From positions 56,889-120,888 of the forward strand of contig JAKQEQ010000167.1 of the NCBI GenBank assembly GCA_029556545.1: DNA of 64,000 bases. The letters run 5' to 3'. The DNA is from Candidatus Hydrogenedentota bacterium. GTDB taxonomy: Bacteria > Hydrogenedentota > Hydrogenedentia > Hydrogenedentales > JAGMZX01. Shown piece after piece: positions 56,533-64,000 of this stretch (within the stretch, counting starts at the first letter, position 1; every line of letters starts with the position of its first letter). A model generated the notes under the pieces. The model searched no databases, was not told where the DNA came from, and was given only the letters and a program-made list of their open reading frames with translations. A program made the translations under genes and the position numbers.

Positions 56533-56818
56533 AACGAGTCTCCTTCTATGAGAGCCCGTACATAAGATTGAGCACAGGCTCGTTGTCGCACGATTGCTAT
56601 GACGTGCCGGTCAATTGGCCGGCATTCCGGAACGTGCAATTCCTTCTCTTCACTTCCCGACACTGCAATAAAACGTCTTTATGGGTAGAAACTGATCGTA
56701 TCCTGCTCCGTTGTCGTTGCCCATCGGGACGGCGCCCTTCTCTGCCCTGTCCGCGGCATAACTCTCTGCGGACACGCCCTATTGTGGCCGATGCTTCGTG
56801 CCCTTTGTCAATGCGGCG

Positions 56819-57733
56819 CTATGCATGGGACGCCGCTATCTCACGTTCAAGTTGCATCACGTAGTCGATAAGCTCGTCCGCCACGCGTTCGTGATATGCA
56901 TCGAAGGGCACAATCGGCGCGCGCACGCGATCCGCGGCGTACACACCCTGACCGTGCATGAGCCGCTTGAAGAAGTGAATCGAGATATCGAGGTGCTGAT
57001 TCGAAAACGCGAGCACCGGCAGCAGCCGGTCGAACAACGCGCGCGCTTCGTCGCGCCGTCCGCCCGCGTACAAGCTGTATATCCGCGTGTAAATGCGGTG
57101 CATCCCCGTGGGCATGAAGGCGTGAACGCCCCGGTCCAGCGCCTCGATCATCTGCATCACCGCCCAGCCCCCGGAGACATGCAGCCGTCCGCCGGTCGCC
57201 TCCAGGACGGCGCTATACTTCACGCCCGCCGGGACCGTCTCGATCTTCAGAGACCGGAACGCCTCCACTTCCTCGAACAGTCGCGCAATTAGCGGCACGG
57301 GCACGCCGGGCCCGTTCGCGTCCCAATCCTGCACCATGAGAAACGGCGGCGCGAGGTCCGCCACCGCACGAAGATCGCGCGCATACTGCCGCTCGTCCTC
57401 GAACGAAATGCTCACGAGAATTCCATCGCAACCGAGCCCGATCAGACGCCGCCCCAGTTCCCGCCGCGCTTCCGAAGTCGGGGCCGAAGCCCCGCCGATG
57501 ACCGGCACACGGCCCGCGACGGCGTCAACGATCGTCGCGACGATTGTCTCACGCTCCTCCATCGAGAGTTTATCCACTTCCGATGCCATCGCAGGCGCAA
57601 GAAAACCGGCCACACCCGCGTCGATCGCGTTCAGGACGTTCACGCGCAGCCCCGCGACGTCGATCCGGTCGGCATCCGTAAACGGTGTGTTCAGTACCGT
57701 AATAATTCCGCGCAGCTGCAATAGAGTTTTCAC
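56819..57733 (-). CDS. Dihydrodipicolinate synthase / N-acetylneuraminate lyase family protein
   Basis: 304 residues from GTG 57733, with GGGGAG five bases upstream; the extension to 57844 is rejected. TIM-barrel class I aldolase: GIITVLNTPFTDADRIDVAGL is the N-terminal family pattern, PAMASEVDKLSMEERETIV the pyruvate-binding loop, and FRSLKIETVPAG the Schiff-base lysine. Where DHDPS has a catalytic tyrosine in YNxP, this protein reads QDWDANGPG, so it is not a standard lysine-pathway enzyme. A sialidase gene lies 450 bp away beyond the tRNA, so an N-acetylneuraminate lyase or sugar-acid aldolase role is possible. Confidence 0.87.
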   Translation of the reverse strand: MKTLLQLRGIITVLNTPFTDADRIDVAGLRVNVLNAIDAGVAGFLAPAMASEVDKLSMEERETIVATIVDAVAGRVPVIGGASAPTSEARRELGRRLIGLGCDGILVSISFEDERQYARDLRAVADLAPPFLMVQDWDANGPGVPVPLIARLFEEVEAFRSLKIETVPAGVKYSAVLEATGGRLHVSGGWAVMQMIEALDRGVHAFMPTGMHRIYTRIYSLYAGGRRDEARALFDRLLPVLAFSNQHLDISIHFFKRLMHGQGVYAADRVRAPIVPFDAYHERVADELIDYVMQLEREIAASHA

Positions 57734-57852
57734 GTGTACTCCCCGCGCTCTACGCAAGCCATCGTAACACAGGCTGCGCCGATCTCGCGCACTCAAAGAA
57801 ATTCCGGCATCGGCAACCCTTGCCTCATTAGAAGACTCAGCCAAACCGGAAA

Positions 57853-57882
57853 TTGACCAACCACCAGAGCATGTGCTACGAT
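57853..57882 (+). promoter_or_regulatory. tRNA-Val promoter
   Basis: TTGACC, 18 bp, TACGAT. The start is predicted about 10 nt before the mature tRNA. Confidence 0.6.
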
Positions 57883-57898
57883 TTCCCGCGTCACACGA

Positions 57899-57975
57899 GG
57901 GCGATTAGCTCAGCTGGTTAGAGCGCCGTCTTCACACGGCGGAGGTCACTGGTTCGAGCCCAGTATCGCCCACCA
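57899..57975 (+). tRNA. tRNA-Val (anticodon CAC)
   Basis: Acceptor arms GGGCGAT and ATCGCCC pair fully. The D arm has AGCTCAGCTGGTTAGAGC, the anticodon stem CCGTC / GGCGG encloses TTCACAC (anticodon CAC, reading GTG), and the T arm contains GGTTCGAGCC. The discriminator is A and the CCA end is encoded in the DNA. ORFs over it on both strands are artefacts. Confidence 0.95.
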
Positions 57976-57987
57976 TGTAAATCACTG

Positions 57988-58031
57988 AGCGCCAGCAGGT
58001 TACGAAGACCGCCTGTCGGCGCTTTCTTCTT
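57988..58031 (+). terminator. tRNA-Val terminator
   Basis: AGCGCCAGCAGG and CCTGTCGGCGCT pair except for two positions around a 12-nt loop, followed by TTTCTTCTT. It begins 13 bases after the tRNA. Confidence 0.7.
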
Positions 58032-58183
58032 GCCCAAGACTGCGCAAGTCCACCCGAAGTCCACCATGGTTCCCAGACTTTCTGTCCAATGCGTGTCCAT
58101 CGGGAAAACTGGCGGCACACGGAAGTGCTGGGGGGCCTTCGGAACGAGTCCTCAGCGTATCCTCGGAATAGCGTACATCGTCC

Positions 58184-59425
58184 TCAGAAGAGGCTCGTTC
58201 CGGAATCTGTTCTGTCTTGGTCCCGCCAGATGATGCGTGCGGCGTAGACGGCGTTATCGGAACCGTACCGTTCGCAACCGACGGGCTGCATCCATTCCGC
58301 CACAGTAACCCATGTCTCTTGGTCGTTTACTCTCGTCACCGCGAAGTTGCCCAGGCGCGCGCCGCGTTCGGGCACTAGAATGCGTTCCGTGGCGCGAAGG
58401 ACGCATAACCTGTCGGGGTCCACTTGTGCGATGCGCAGCGGCGCGCGGTGGCGGAACACGTGATCGTATTTCGGATCGCGCCGGGTGTAAACAAGAAACA
58501 GCGCGTCCTTGTGGGAGACCCAGTGTTGCTGCGTGTTATAGCTGCCTAACTCGGCGCCGTCATCGAAGGTCCAGGGACGGACCGGCTCGAAATGCAGGCC
58601 GTCCGCGCCGCGGGTTACGTAGCCCTTCACGTCGTTGCGCAGCGTCAGGTAGTACATGCCCTTGAAGTCGACCAACGAAGGTTCTCCCAAGCCTCGCGGC
58701 TCGTCAACCGTCATCTCGTCACCGTGCTGCAGGTAATGAAGCGTCTCGCCGTCGAACCGGCATCGCATCACGGAGGAGCTGGCGGTCTTCTCGCCTTTGG
58801 CCTTGAAATAGAAGGGCAGCAGGATGTCGCCGTTCGGGAGGTCGACGCGCTGCGTGGAACCCGCGCCGGAACTGTGGAACTTCGGGTCGGCCGGCATGTC
58901 CACGGTGCGCCAGGGCGCCCATGTGCGCGCCTCGGGATCGTACCAGGAGTATGCGGTCTGTCTCGGATAGTCGCCCGCGAGCCGGTCGTTTTTGTAGCGC
59001 GCCACATGGCCGGTGCCGAGCAACTTGGCGCTTGCCGCATGCCACTTCGGCGTGAAATCGCAGACTACGGCCACTGTGTCCGCTTCCTGCGTGCGGCCAA
59101 GGCTCTCGTGCTCTACGGGCCCCGTCCAGGTTCGCCCGAGGTCGTCGCTGCGCATTTCGTTGAGGGCATAGAACACGTCCGACCCACTCAAGAGTAGTTT
59201 TTGCATCGTCATGACGACGGTCGGCGGCTCGCCCGGAATTGTTCCCGCCCGTGGATGCACCCAACACGTCACCTTGTCGAATCCGGAACGAATGCTGTCC
59301 AATTGAATATCGTAATCGACTATGGTCACTGCTTCTCTCTCGCCGTATGAAGTTGTCGATATCATTCCGAGCAGGCCGAGCCCGAACATGAGGACGAAAA
59401 AGCGCCATCGATTGTCTTTCTTCAT
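58184..59425 (-). CDS. Secreted sialidase-fold (BNR/Asp-box) protein
   Basis: 413 residues with a signal peptide (about 1-28) and GAGG six bases before the ATG. A six-bladed sialidase-type propeller is indicated by the Asp-box SDDLGRTWTGP, the repeated blade pattern (PSLVDFKGMYYLTLRND; LFLVYTRRDPKYDHVF) and the C-terminal EWMQPVGCERYGSDNAVYAARI. I do not see a clear arginine triad from sequence alone, so exo-alpha-sialidase activity is not assured. Many such planctomycetal proteins are annotated only as sialidase-like. It is convergent with the tRNA. Confidence 0.8.
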   Translation of the reverse strand: MKKDNRWRFFVLMFGLGLLGMISTTSYGEREAVTIVDYDIQLDSIRSGFDKVTCWVHPRAGTIPGEPPTVVMTMQKLLLSGSDVFYALNEMRSDDLGRTWTGPVEHESLGRTQEADTVAVVCDFTPKWHAASAKLLGTGHVARYKNDRLAGDYPRQTAYSWYDPEARTWAPWRTVDMPADPKFHSSGAGSTQRVDLPNGDILLPFYFKAKGEKTASSSVMRCRFDGETLHYLQHGDEMTVDEPRGLGEPSLVDFKGMYYLTLRNDVKGYVTRGADGLHFEPVRPWTFDDGAELGSYNTQQHWVSHKDALFLVYTRRDPKYDHVFRHRAPLRIAQVDPDRLCVLRATERILVPERGARLGNFAVTRVNDQETWVTVAEWMQPVGCERYGSDNAVYAARIIWRDQDRTDSGTSLF

Positions 59426-59487
59426 GAATTCCTCTCACCGGTTCTCATTTGCAGTTTCCGGAACGCGGCCCGGTCATGGGAACGGCG

Positions 59488-59517
59488 TTCCCGTTCGCGA
59501 TCGACGGATGATATACT
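59488..59517 (+). promoter_or_regulatory. Putative promoter of the beta-helix/phosphoesterase operon
   Basis: TTCCCG, 18 bp, TATACT. The sequence ATGATATACTCGCC around the -10 is identical to that upstream of the flippase gene at 40663. Confidence 0.45.
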
Positions 59518-59710
59518 CGCCCGCGTGTGTAATAGAAGCTGTCCGCGTGGTCGCGTCGGCGGACATCAGCGCACTCGTCGCCTTGGACGGCGCGCGTGGG
59601 ACGGCCACGCTGCCTAGCGCGGTTATGTCGTGTCTTGCGATCATGGAAGACCCTGTTGTCGCCGCGGCTAGACAAGGCGAGTTGATTGCGTAGGGAAAGG
59701 AACGAACGCC

Positions 59711-60949
59711 ATGACGCACGATGACCTTGTCGGAGGACGACAGGCTGGATTCATTGGGGGCGCTTGCCGTCACCGCGGCATTCTCCAAGTCATGGAAATC
59801 GGCGCGACGGCTGTTCTTTTCATCGTCGCCGCGACTTTGGGAAACATGGCGTATGCACGTATCGACGATCTGGCGCCGCCCGAGGACTTGGGCCAGACGT
59901 GGGTCGAGATCGAGGGTGTGGTCTACGGCGCGAAACCGAACGAGCTTGGCCCCATCGGCGGCGGCGCGGGTTACCAGCGGACCGTGACCGACGGCGACTA
60001 TCGCGTGGCGACGGTCGAGGCGTTGCGCGACGCCCTCGAGACGGCGCAGCCCGGCGAAGTGGTCTACATCGAGCCGGATGCGGACATCGATTGTACGGCG
60101 TTGGTGTTTGCGGAGACGCTGGTGCTCGAGATACCGGGAGGCGTGACGCTCGCAAGCAACCGGGGCCAAGACGGTTCTCGCGGGGCCAGGGTCTACAGCG
60201 ACGCGTTCGCGACACGACCGCTGATTCGCACAGCCGGGCCCAACGTCCGCATCACGGGGTTGTGGATACGGGGCCCCGATCCGAAACGCCGGCTCGACCA
60301 TCATTCCCGGGCTTTTTCAAACCCGGAACGGACCGAGCCGAAGGAGAAGAGCGGCTACTACTACAAGTTGCCGATGTCGGACGGCATAAACGCGGCGCAT
60401 CCGGGCCTCGAGGTGGACAACTGCGAGTTGTCGGGGTGGAGCCACGCCGCGGTATTCGCGACCGATTGCCACGACGTACACGTTCATCACAATTACATCC
60501 ACCACAACCAGCTTAACGGCCTCGGGTACGGCGTATCCCACAGCAGGGCTCAGTCGCTGATCGAGTACAACCTGTTCAACTATAACCGTCATTCGATTGC
60601 GGCCACGGGGCGCCCCCCCGACGCCTACGAGGCCCGCCACAACGTCGAACTCGAGCATTCGCTCAGCCACTGTTTCGACATGCACGGGGGCCGCGATCGC
60701 AAGGACGGCACAAACATCGCGGGGCAGTGGATCAAGATTCATCACAACACGTTCCGAAGCCCCGCGCGCGCGATCGCCATTCGCGGGGTCCCGCAGGAGA
60801 CCGCTGAGATTCATCATAACTGGTTTTTCCACGGGAAGCCGGATGGCGCCGTAATCAGCCCCTGGCCGACCGGCGGCGACACACACGTCCGTCTTATCGA
60901 TAACGCCTATGGGGTGGAGCGCCCCGCGCTTTTAGACGAGAACAAGTAG
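59711..60949 (+). CDS. Secreted right-handed parallel beta-helix (pectate-lyase-like) protein
   Basis: 412 residues from ATG 59711 (AAGGA nine bases upstream). An internal ATG at 59792 would place a cleaner signal peptide (MEIGATAVLFIVAATLGNMAYA) at the N-terminus. The body is a pectin-lyase-like solenoid: VEALRDALETAQPGEVVYIEP opens it, and coils such as HDVHVHHNYIHHNQLNGLGYG and IKIHHNTFRSPARAIAIRG show the beta-helix repeat with many histidines. Such proteins are polysaccharide lyases, epimerases or binding proteins. No catalytic set is identifiable. It is followed after nine bases by a phosphoesterase gene. Confidence 0.82.
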   Translation: MTHDDLVGGRQAGFIGGACRHRGILQVMEIGATAVLFIVAATLGNMAYARIDDLAPPEDLGQTWVEIEGVVYGAKPNELGPIGGGAGYQRTVTDGDYRVATVEALRDALETAQPGEVVYIEPDADIDCTALVFAETLVLEIPGGVTLASNRGQDGSRGARVYSDAFATRPLIRTAGPNVRITGLWIRGPDPKRRLDHHSRAFSNPERTEPKEKSGYYYKLPMSDGINAAHPGLEVDNCELSGWSHAAVFATDCHDVHVHHNYIHHNQLNGLGYGVSHSRAQSLIEYNLFNYNRHSIAATGRPPDAYEARHNVELEHSLSHCFDMHGGRDRKDGTNIAGQWIKIHHNTFRSPARAIAIRGVPQETAEIHHNWFFHGKPDGAVISPWPTGGDTHVRLIDNAYGVERPALLDENK

Positions 60950-60958
60950 GAGCATCGC

Positions 60959-62038
60959 ATGAAGAAGATGTCTCGTTTCGTATTGGCGTTGGGCTGGCTT
61001 GGCGCGATGGCCGCCTCCGTTGGCGCCGGTCCGCTGCCTCCATTGCCTGAAGGCGCCTTCAGTCTCGTGGCCCTGCCGGACACCCAGGCCTACTCCGCCG
61101 GTCAACCGGAGGTATTCGAGGCGGAGATTCAGTGGGTTCTCGACCACCGCGATGAGCAGCGGATCGTGTTTGTGACGCATCTCGGCGACATCGTTGACGA
61201 GAACGGCGAGCCCGCTCAGTGGGACGTGGCGGAACGGTGCATGAAGATGCTGGACGGTCGCGTGCCCTACGGGCTTTGTGTGGGGAATCATGATATGGTG
61301 GGATCAAGCGGGAATTCCTCCAATTTCCAGGCCCGGTTCCCCGCGTCGAGTTTCGCCGGCCTGCCCTGGTACGGGGGCGCCTACAAGAACAACGCCAGCA
61401 GTTGGCAGACCCTTTCCGCGGGCGGCATGGACTTCCTGATAGTTCACATCGAGTGCAATGCGCCGGACGACGTGCTCGCATGGGCTGGACAAGTGCTCGA
61501 CGAGCATCCCAATCATCGCGCTATCGTCTCGACGCACATGTATCTTGGACCCATCGATAAACCGGAAACGCCGGAGGATTACTACGAGGCGCCGAAGGGC
61601 CGGATGCGCTGGAAGAAATGCCACGGCGCCGCCGGCAATACGCCCCAGGAGATGTGGGACAAGTGCTTCCGCCGCCATAAGAATCTATTCTTGATCCTCT
61701 GCGGCGACCAAAGCCGCACGCAGACCTTCCACCAACGCGCCACCGGCGAGGCGGGGAACACGGTTCACGAGGCGCTCTCGGACTACCGCGAGGGCTACCT
61801 CCGCGTGTACCGCTTTGTCCCCGGCGAAAATCGAATCGACGTCTTCACCTACAGTCCCACGCTGGGGAAGCTCTGCGACGGCACCCCGCTTGTGCCGGAT
61901 CGGGCGCGCCACCAGTTCGCTATCCCTTACGCGATGCCACGGCCCAAACGTCTGGGACGCAATTCTTCCGCTTCCGCCGTCGAAGGAGAAACACGACGCG
62001 ATTACGAATATGCAGCGTTAAGAGTGCCCCCGTTCTAA
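60959..62038 (+). CDS. Secreted calcineurin-like metallophosphoesterase
   Basis: 359 residues with a signal peptide (about 1-23) and TAGGAG six bases before the ATG; the TAG is the stop of the preceding gene. The metallophosphoesterase motifs are LPDTQAYS (D-x-Q variant of D-x-H), THLGDIVDE (GD), VGNHDM (GNHD) and an IVSTHMY histidine. The LVALPDTQ form is common in secreted planctomycetal phosphoesterases. Likely substrates are phosphoesters on extracellular nucleotides, lipids or glycans. It forms an operon with the beta-helix gene. The C-terminus (about 320-359) is polar and may be disordered. Confidence 0.88.
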   Translation: MKKMSRFVLALGWLGAMAASVGAGPLPPLPEGAFSLVALPDTQAYSAGQPEVFEAEIQWVLDHRDEQRIVFVTHLGDIVDENGEPAQWDVAERCMKMLDGRVPYGLCVGNHDMVGSSGNSSNFQARFPASSFAGLPWYGGAYKNNASSWQTLSAGGMDFLIVHIECNAPDDVLAWAGQVLDEHPNHRAIVSTHMYLGPIDKPETPEDYYEAPKGRMRWKKCHGAAGNTPQEMWDKCFRRHKNLFLILCGDQSRTQTFHQRATGEAGNTVHEALSDYREGYLRVYRFVPGENRIDVFTYSPTLGKLCDGTPLVPDRARHQFAIPYAMPRPKRLGRNSSASAVEGETRRDYEYAALRVPPF

Positions 62039-62141
62039 TAGCCGTGAACGGTCCGTCTTTTCCGCCCCGCGCCGATTATTCAGCAGGGTCCTTCGAATAA
62101 CTGCTTTCCAGCCCGCAAGCGACTGACAAACCATTATTCGT

Positions 62142-63083
62142 TCATGTCATCTCCATGGTTCTGCTCAGTGCTCTGCGATAGCCGTTCACAACGATATTGT
62201 GGCTATCGTCCACTTCAACCACGGCGTATGAATTGTCTTCGTCTTCTCTTCCCTCGACCATGGCTTTCAAGGTGTAGTAGTGAATGCCATCGATCCGGCT
62301 GTAGTGCCCCGCATGGTTATGCCCTTGGAACACTGCGAGCACCTTGTGTCGCTCCTGCAAAACCCGCCGGGCTTCAGCCGCGTTGTTGACATAATGGCTT
62401 CCCTCGCCGTCGAGCTGCTGGTGAACGAACACGATCACCGGCTTGGACGTCGTCTCCAAATCGCGCCTGAGCCAGTCAAGTTCCTCCCGAGGGATATTCG
62501 CATCGGTCCAATCGAAATTGCCATGGTCATAGTTAGACCCATCTCCCTTGTAGTTGGCGTCAAGCACAACGAAGTGCAGCCCGTGCGAGTCAAATGAGTA
62601 GTAGTTGAATTCTTTCCCGATTCCCGTGTTATCAATGGCGGAAAGGAACTGTTCCTTCGATATGCTGTCCATGTCATGATTGCCCAGGACGTGATAACGA
62701 GGCCCCCGAAACTCGCGGAAGACCTTTTCGATGCTTTCGAGGTAAGTCAGCGTACCCTTTTCCGAGGCCGGTTGTCCCTCATCCTTGAAGTCGCCAAGTT
62801 CAATCAGAAAGTCAACCTTCGCTTCATTCATCCGCGCCACGCACTCGGTCATCTTTGGCGCTGACTTCCGATAGTATCGCGAGCCCCGCGGGTCTGTGTC
62901 CGCGTAATGCGCATCCGTTACGATTCCAAAGCGGAGACCCGTTCCCCCTTCCGTATCGCCCGCATTTGCGATCGGCCAGCCAACGAATAACCCGGCGGCG
63001 ACAAGACCCGGACCTTTCAGAAAATCCCGGCGCGTCAGTTTCCAGACACCCGCCTCAGATTGGCGCTTATGGATCCTGGGCAT
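62142..63083 (-). CDS. Tat-exported calcineurin-like metallophosphoesterase
   Basis: 313 residues from ATG 63083 (GGAG 11 bases upstream); the extension to 63191 is rejected. A twin-arginine signal, LTRRDFLKGPGLVAAGLFVG, occupies residues about 15-40. Catalytic motifs: GIVTDAHYAD (D-x-H), ELGDFKDEG (GD), LGNHDMDS (GNHD), FVHQQLDG and FQGHNHAGHY (GHxH). The Tat route implies folding with metal in the cytoplasm before export. It is convergent with the neighbouring Sec-exported phosphoesterase; the two share the fold but not close sequence. Confidence 0.9.
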   Translation of the reverse strand: MPRIHKRQSEAGVWKLTRRDFLKGPGLVAAGLFVGWPIANAGDTEGGTGLRFGIVTDAHYADTDPRGSRYYRKSAPKMTECVARMNEAKVDFLIELGDFKDEGQPASEKGTLTYLESIEKVFREFRGPRYHVLGNHDMDSISKEQFLSAIDNTGIGKEFNYYSFDSHGLHFVVLDANYKGDGSNYDHGNFDWTDANIPREELDWLRRDLETTSKPVIVFVHQQLDGEGSHYVNNAAEARRVLQERHKVLAVFQGHNHAGHYSRIDGIHYYTLKAMVEGREDEDNSYAVVEVDDSHNIVVNGYRRALSRTMEMT

Positions 63084-63572
63084 TGCAGGTCCGTCTCCTA
63101 TGGCGGCGGGCGCCGAAATACAGACATCCCGCGCGCGCGGTCTTGATCTCTCTTGAGCGGCATTTGAGCAGAATCCATGATCGGACTTCAACCGACCACC
63201 GTGGCGTTCGAAGCAGGGAACCTTTGGCGGGAATCCATCGTGAATGCACGAACATCCGCGAATGGGACGGCACGAAACTTCTTTATGGCGTCCGCGTGTT
63301 GCGTATGATGTTGCCTATGGCGGCTGGACCCTATACGTTGCCGCCGCCTTGGAATCTCGAGGCATTGGGCAGACCGCTGGCCGCGTATCCCGCGCCGGGG
63401 CTTGAAGAGCACGGCGGACTAGGCGTTGCGCCGTGAGCATTTGCGCAGCGGCATGTCGCCTGTTCGGGTTGAAGTTGCAAACGGATTTGGTCAAGAATGA
63501 ACGAACTTGACCACGCTCGCACACCGTGAAGAACGCGGTCAACATTCCGTATGTTTCCGCGAGGGTTATGTT
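63084..63572. other. Intergenic region, 489 bp
   Basis: No convincing gene. The ORFs here are short, Arg-rich and lack ribosome sites. A CACGAA-type degenerate repeat is visible around 63240-63290. It contains the upstream regions of the two flanking divergent genes. Confidence 0.5.
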
Positions 63573-64000
63573 ATGCCTGCATGCCGTTTCTTTCTTCTTC
63601 TATCTCTCTTCTGTGCGGCGTTCCGCGCGGTCGGCGCCGGCGAAGAGGTACTCCGAATGGTCATCGCCCCAGCCACCGCAGAGAATCCACGCAACAGTGA
63701 AGCGGCTGTCGCTGTGCTGCGCGATGGCGGCCTGCTGCTGGCCTGGACGGAGTTCTATGCCAGAAGCGGCGCGGACCACGCCCCCGCGCGCGTTGTGGGG
63801 CGTATTTCAACGGACAAGGGGCGTACCTGGGGCGAAAAGTACACGCTGGTCGAGAACGACGGCGGGTGCAACGTCATGGAGGTCAACTTTCTACGCCTCA
63901 AGAACGGCGAACTGGCGCTGTTCCATTGCCAGAAGAACACCGAGAGTACGGACTGCCGGGTCATGATGCGCACGTCCAAAGACGAGGGCAAGACCTGGAG
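63573..64000 (+). CDS. Sialidase-fold (BNR) exo-glycosidase, 5' part only; truncated by window edge
   Basis: This gene is absent from the ORF track because it has no stop before the edge. Translation from ATG 63573 (GAGGG seven bases upstream) gives a signal peptide (PACRFFLLLSLFCAAFRAVGA), then NPRNSEAAVAVLRDGGLLLAW and two Asp-box motifs, STDKGRTWGEK and TSKDEGKTW, the mark of sialidase-type propellers. At least 142 residues are present. It is the second sialidase-like protein in the last 6 kb. The overlapping ORF 63526-63966 is a frame shadow. Confidence 0.85.
   Translation, partial: MPACRFFLLLSLFCAAFRAVGAGEEVLRMVIAPATAENPRNSEAAVAVLRDGGLLLAWTEFYARSGADHAPARVVGRISTDKGRTWGEKYTLVENDGGCNVMEVNFLRLKNGELALFHCQKNTESTDCRVMMRTSKDEGKTW

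Noticed and set aside
57918-58120. Minus-strand ORFs ending in GDTGLEPVTSAV-type sequence
   Set aside because: They are antisense translations of the tRNA-Val gene, a well-known class of spurious ORF.
57899-58183. tRNA-associated integration site with integrase remnant
   Set aside because: No duplicated tRNA 3' end and no integrase motif could be recognised downstream.
59322-59693. 123-aa ORF upstream of the beta-helix gene
   Set aside because: It overlaps the sialidase signal peptide on the other strand and a predicted promoter; the later Ala/Val-rich part has no ribosome site.

Overview
The window is a GC-rich bacterial chromosome segment with 47 protein-coding genes, one of them cut by the right edge, and one tRNA. 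The gene set is a housekeeping core (glyS, dnaE, rsgA, a DEAD-box helicase, pncC) mixed with many secreted glycan-active enzymes: GH29, GH95, GH20-like, GH38, two sialidase-fold proteins, DUF1080, PhyH and DUF6807/PmoA. It also has a WD40-bearing Ser/Thr kinase, FHA proteins and FG-GAP proteins. This mix is typical of Planctomycetota, Lentisphaerota or Hydrogenedentota-like bacteria. The phylum is an inference from family content; no rRNA is present.

Layout. 0-6.2 kb: S1P-lyase-like PLP enzyme, GH29 fucosidase, a nucleotidyltransferase pair resembling a toxin-antitoxin module, and a GH95 fucosidase. 6.2-9.7 kb: mazEF and an ABC exporter whose permease is fused to a CPBP protease. 9.9-17.4 kb: SDR reductase, glyS, methyltransferase, rsgA, a double U32 protein and a class III aminotransferase; the last four are tightly spaced. 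17.4-22 kb: lone HigA-type antitoxin, class II aldolase, penicillin-acylase lipoprotein, FG-GAP propeller. 22-27.6 kb: rhlE-like helicase, FHA-GGDEF cyclase, saccharopine-dehydrogenase-like protein, TPR/coiled-coil protein, single-domain response regulator. 28-32.4 kb: DUF6807 protein, an inositol monophosphatase with a histone-H1-like tail, and a sodium/solute symporter. 32.4-40.3 kb: a telomere-like repeat region, a divergent pair of FHA-GAF-sigma54 activator and giant kinase-WD40-PDZ protein, and a cysteine-rich lipoprotein. 40.7-44.5 kb: flippase, GT4 and FkbM-like methyltransferase (surface polysaccharide). 44.8-49.5 kb: GH20-like enzyme and GH38 mannosidase. 49.6-54.8 kb: dnaE, pncC, lytic transglycosylase. 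55-64 kb: PhyH, DUF1080, NAL/DHDPS-family lyase, tRNA-Val(CAC), sialidase, beta-helix protein, two phosphoesterases and a truncated second sialidase missing from the ORF track.

Functionally, fucose-, mannose-, hexosamine- and sialic-acid-releasing enzymes dominate the secreted proteome, and a FucA-type aldolase, an NAL-type lyase and an SSS symporter could take up and process the sugars. The best candidate for a little-described system is the divergent FHA/sigma-54 activator and kinase-WD40-PDZ pair. It could couple threonine phosphorylation to sigma-54 transcription, with the cysteine-rich lipoprotein downstream. Other unusual items are the H1-tailed phosphatase, promoters followed at once by a GC hairpin, and several families of short-period intergenic repeats, including a plant-telomere-type TTTAGGG motif that supplies a gene's stop codon.
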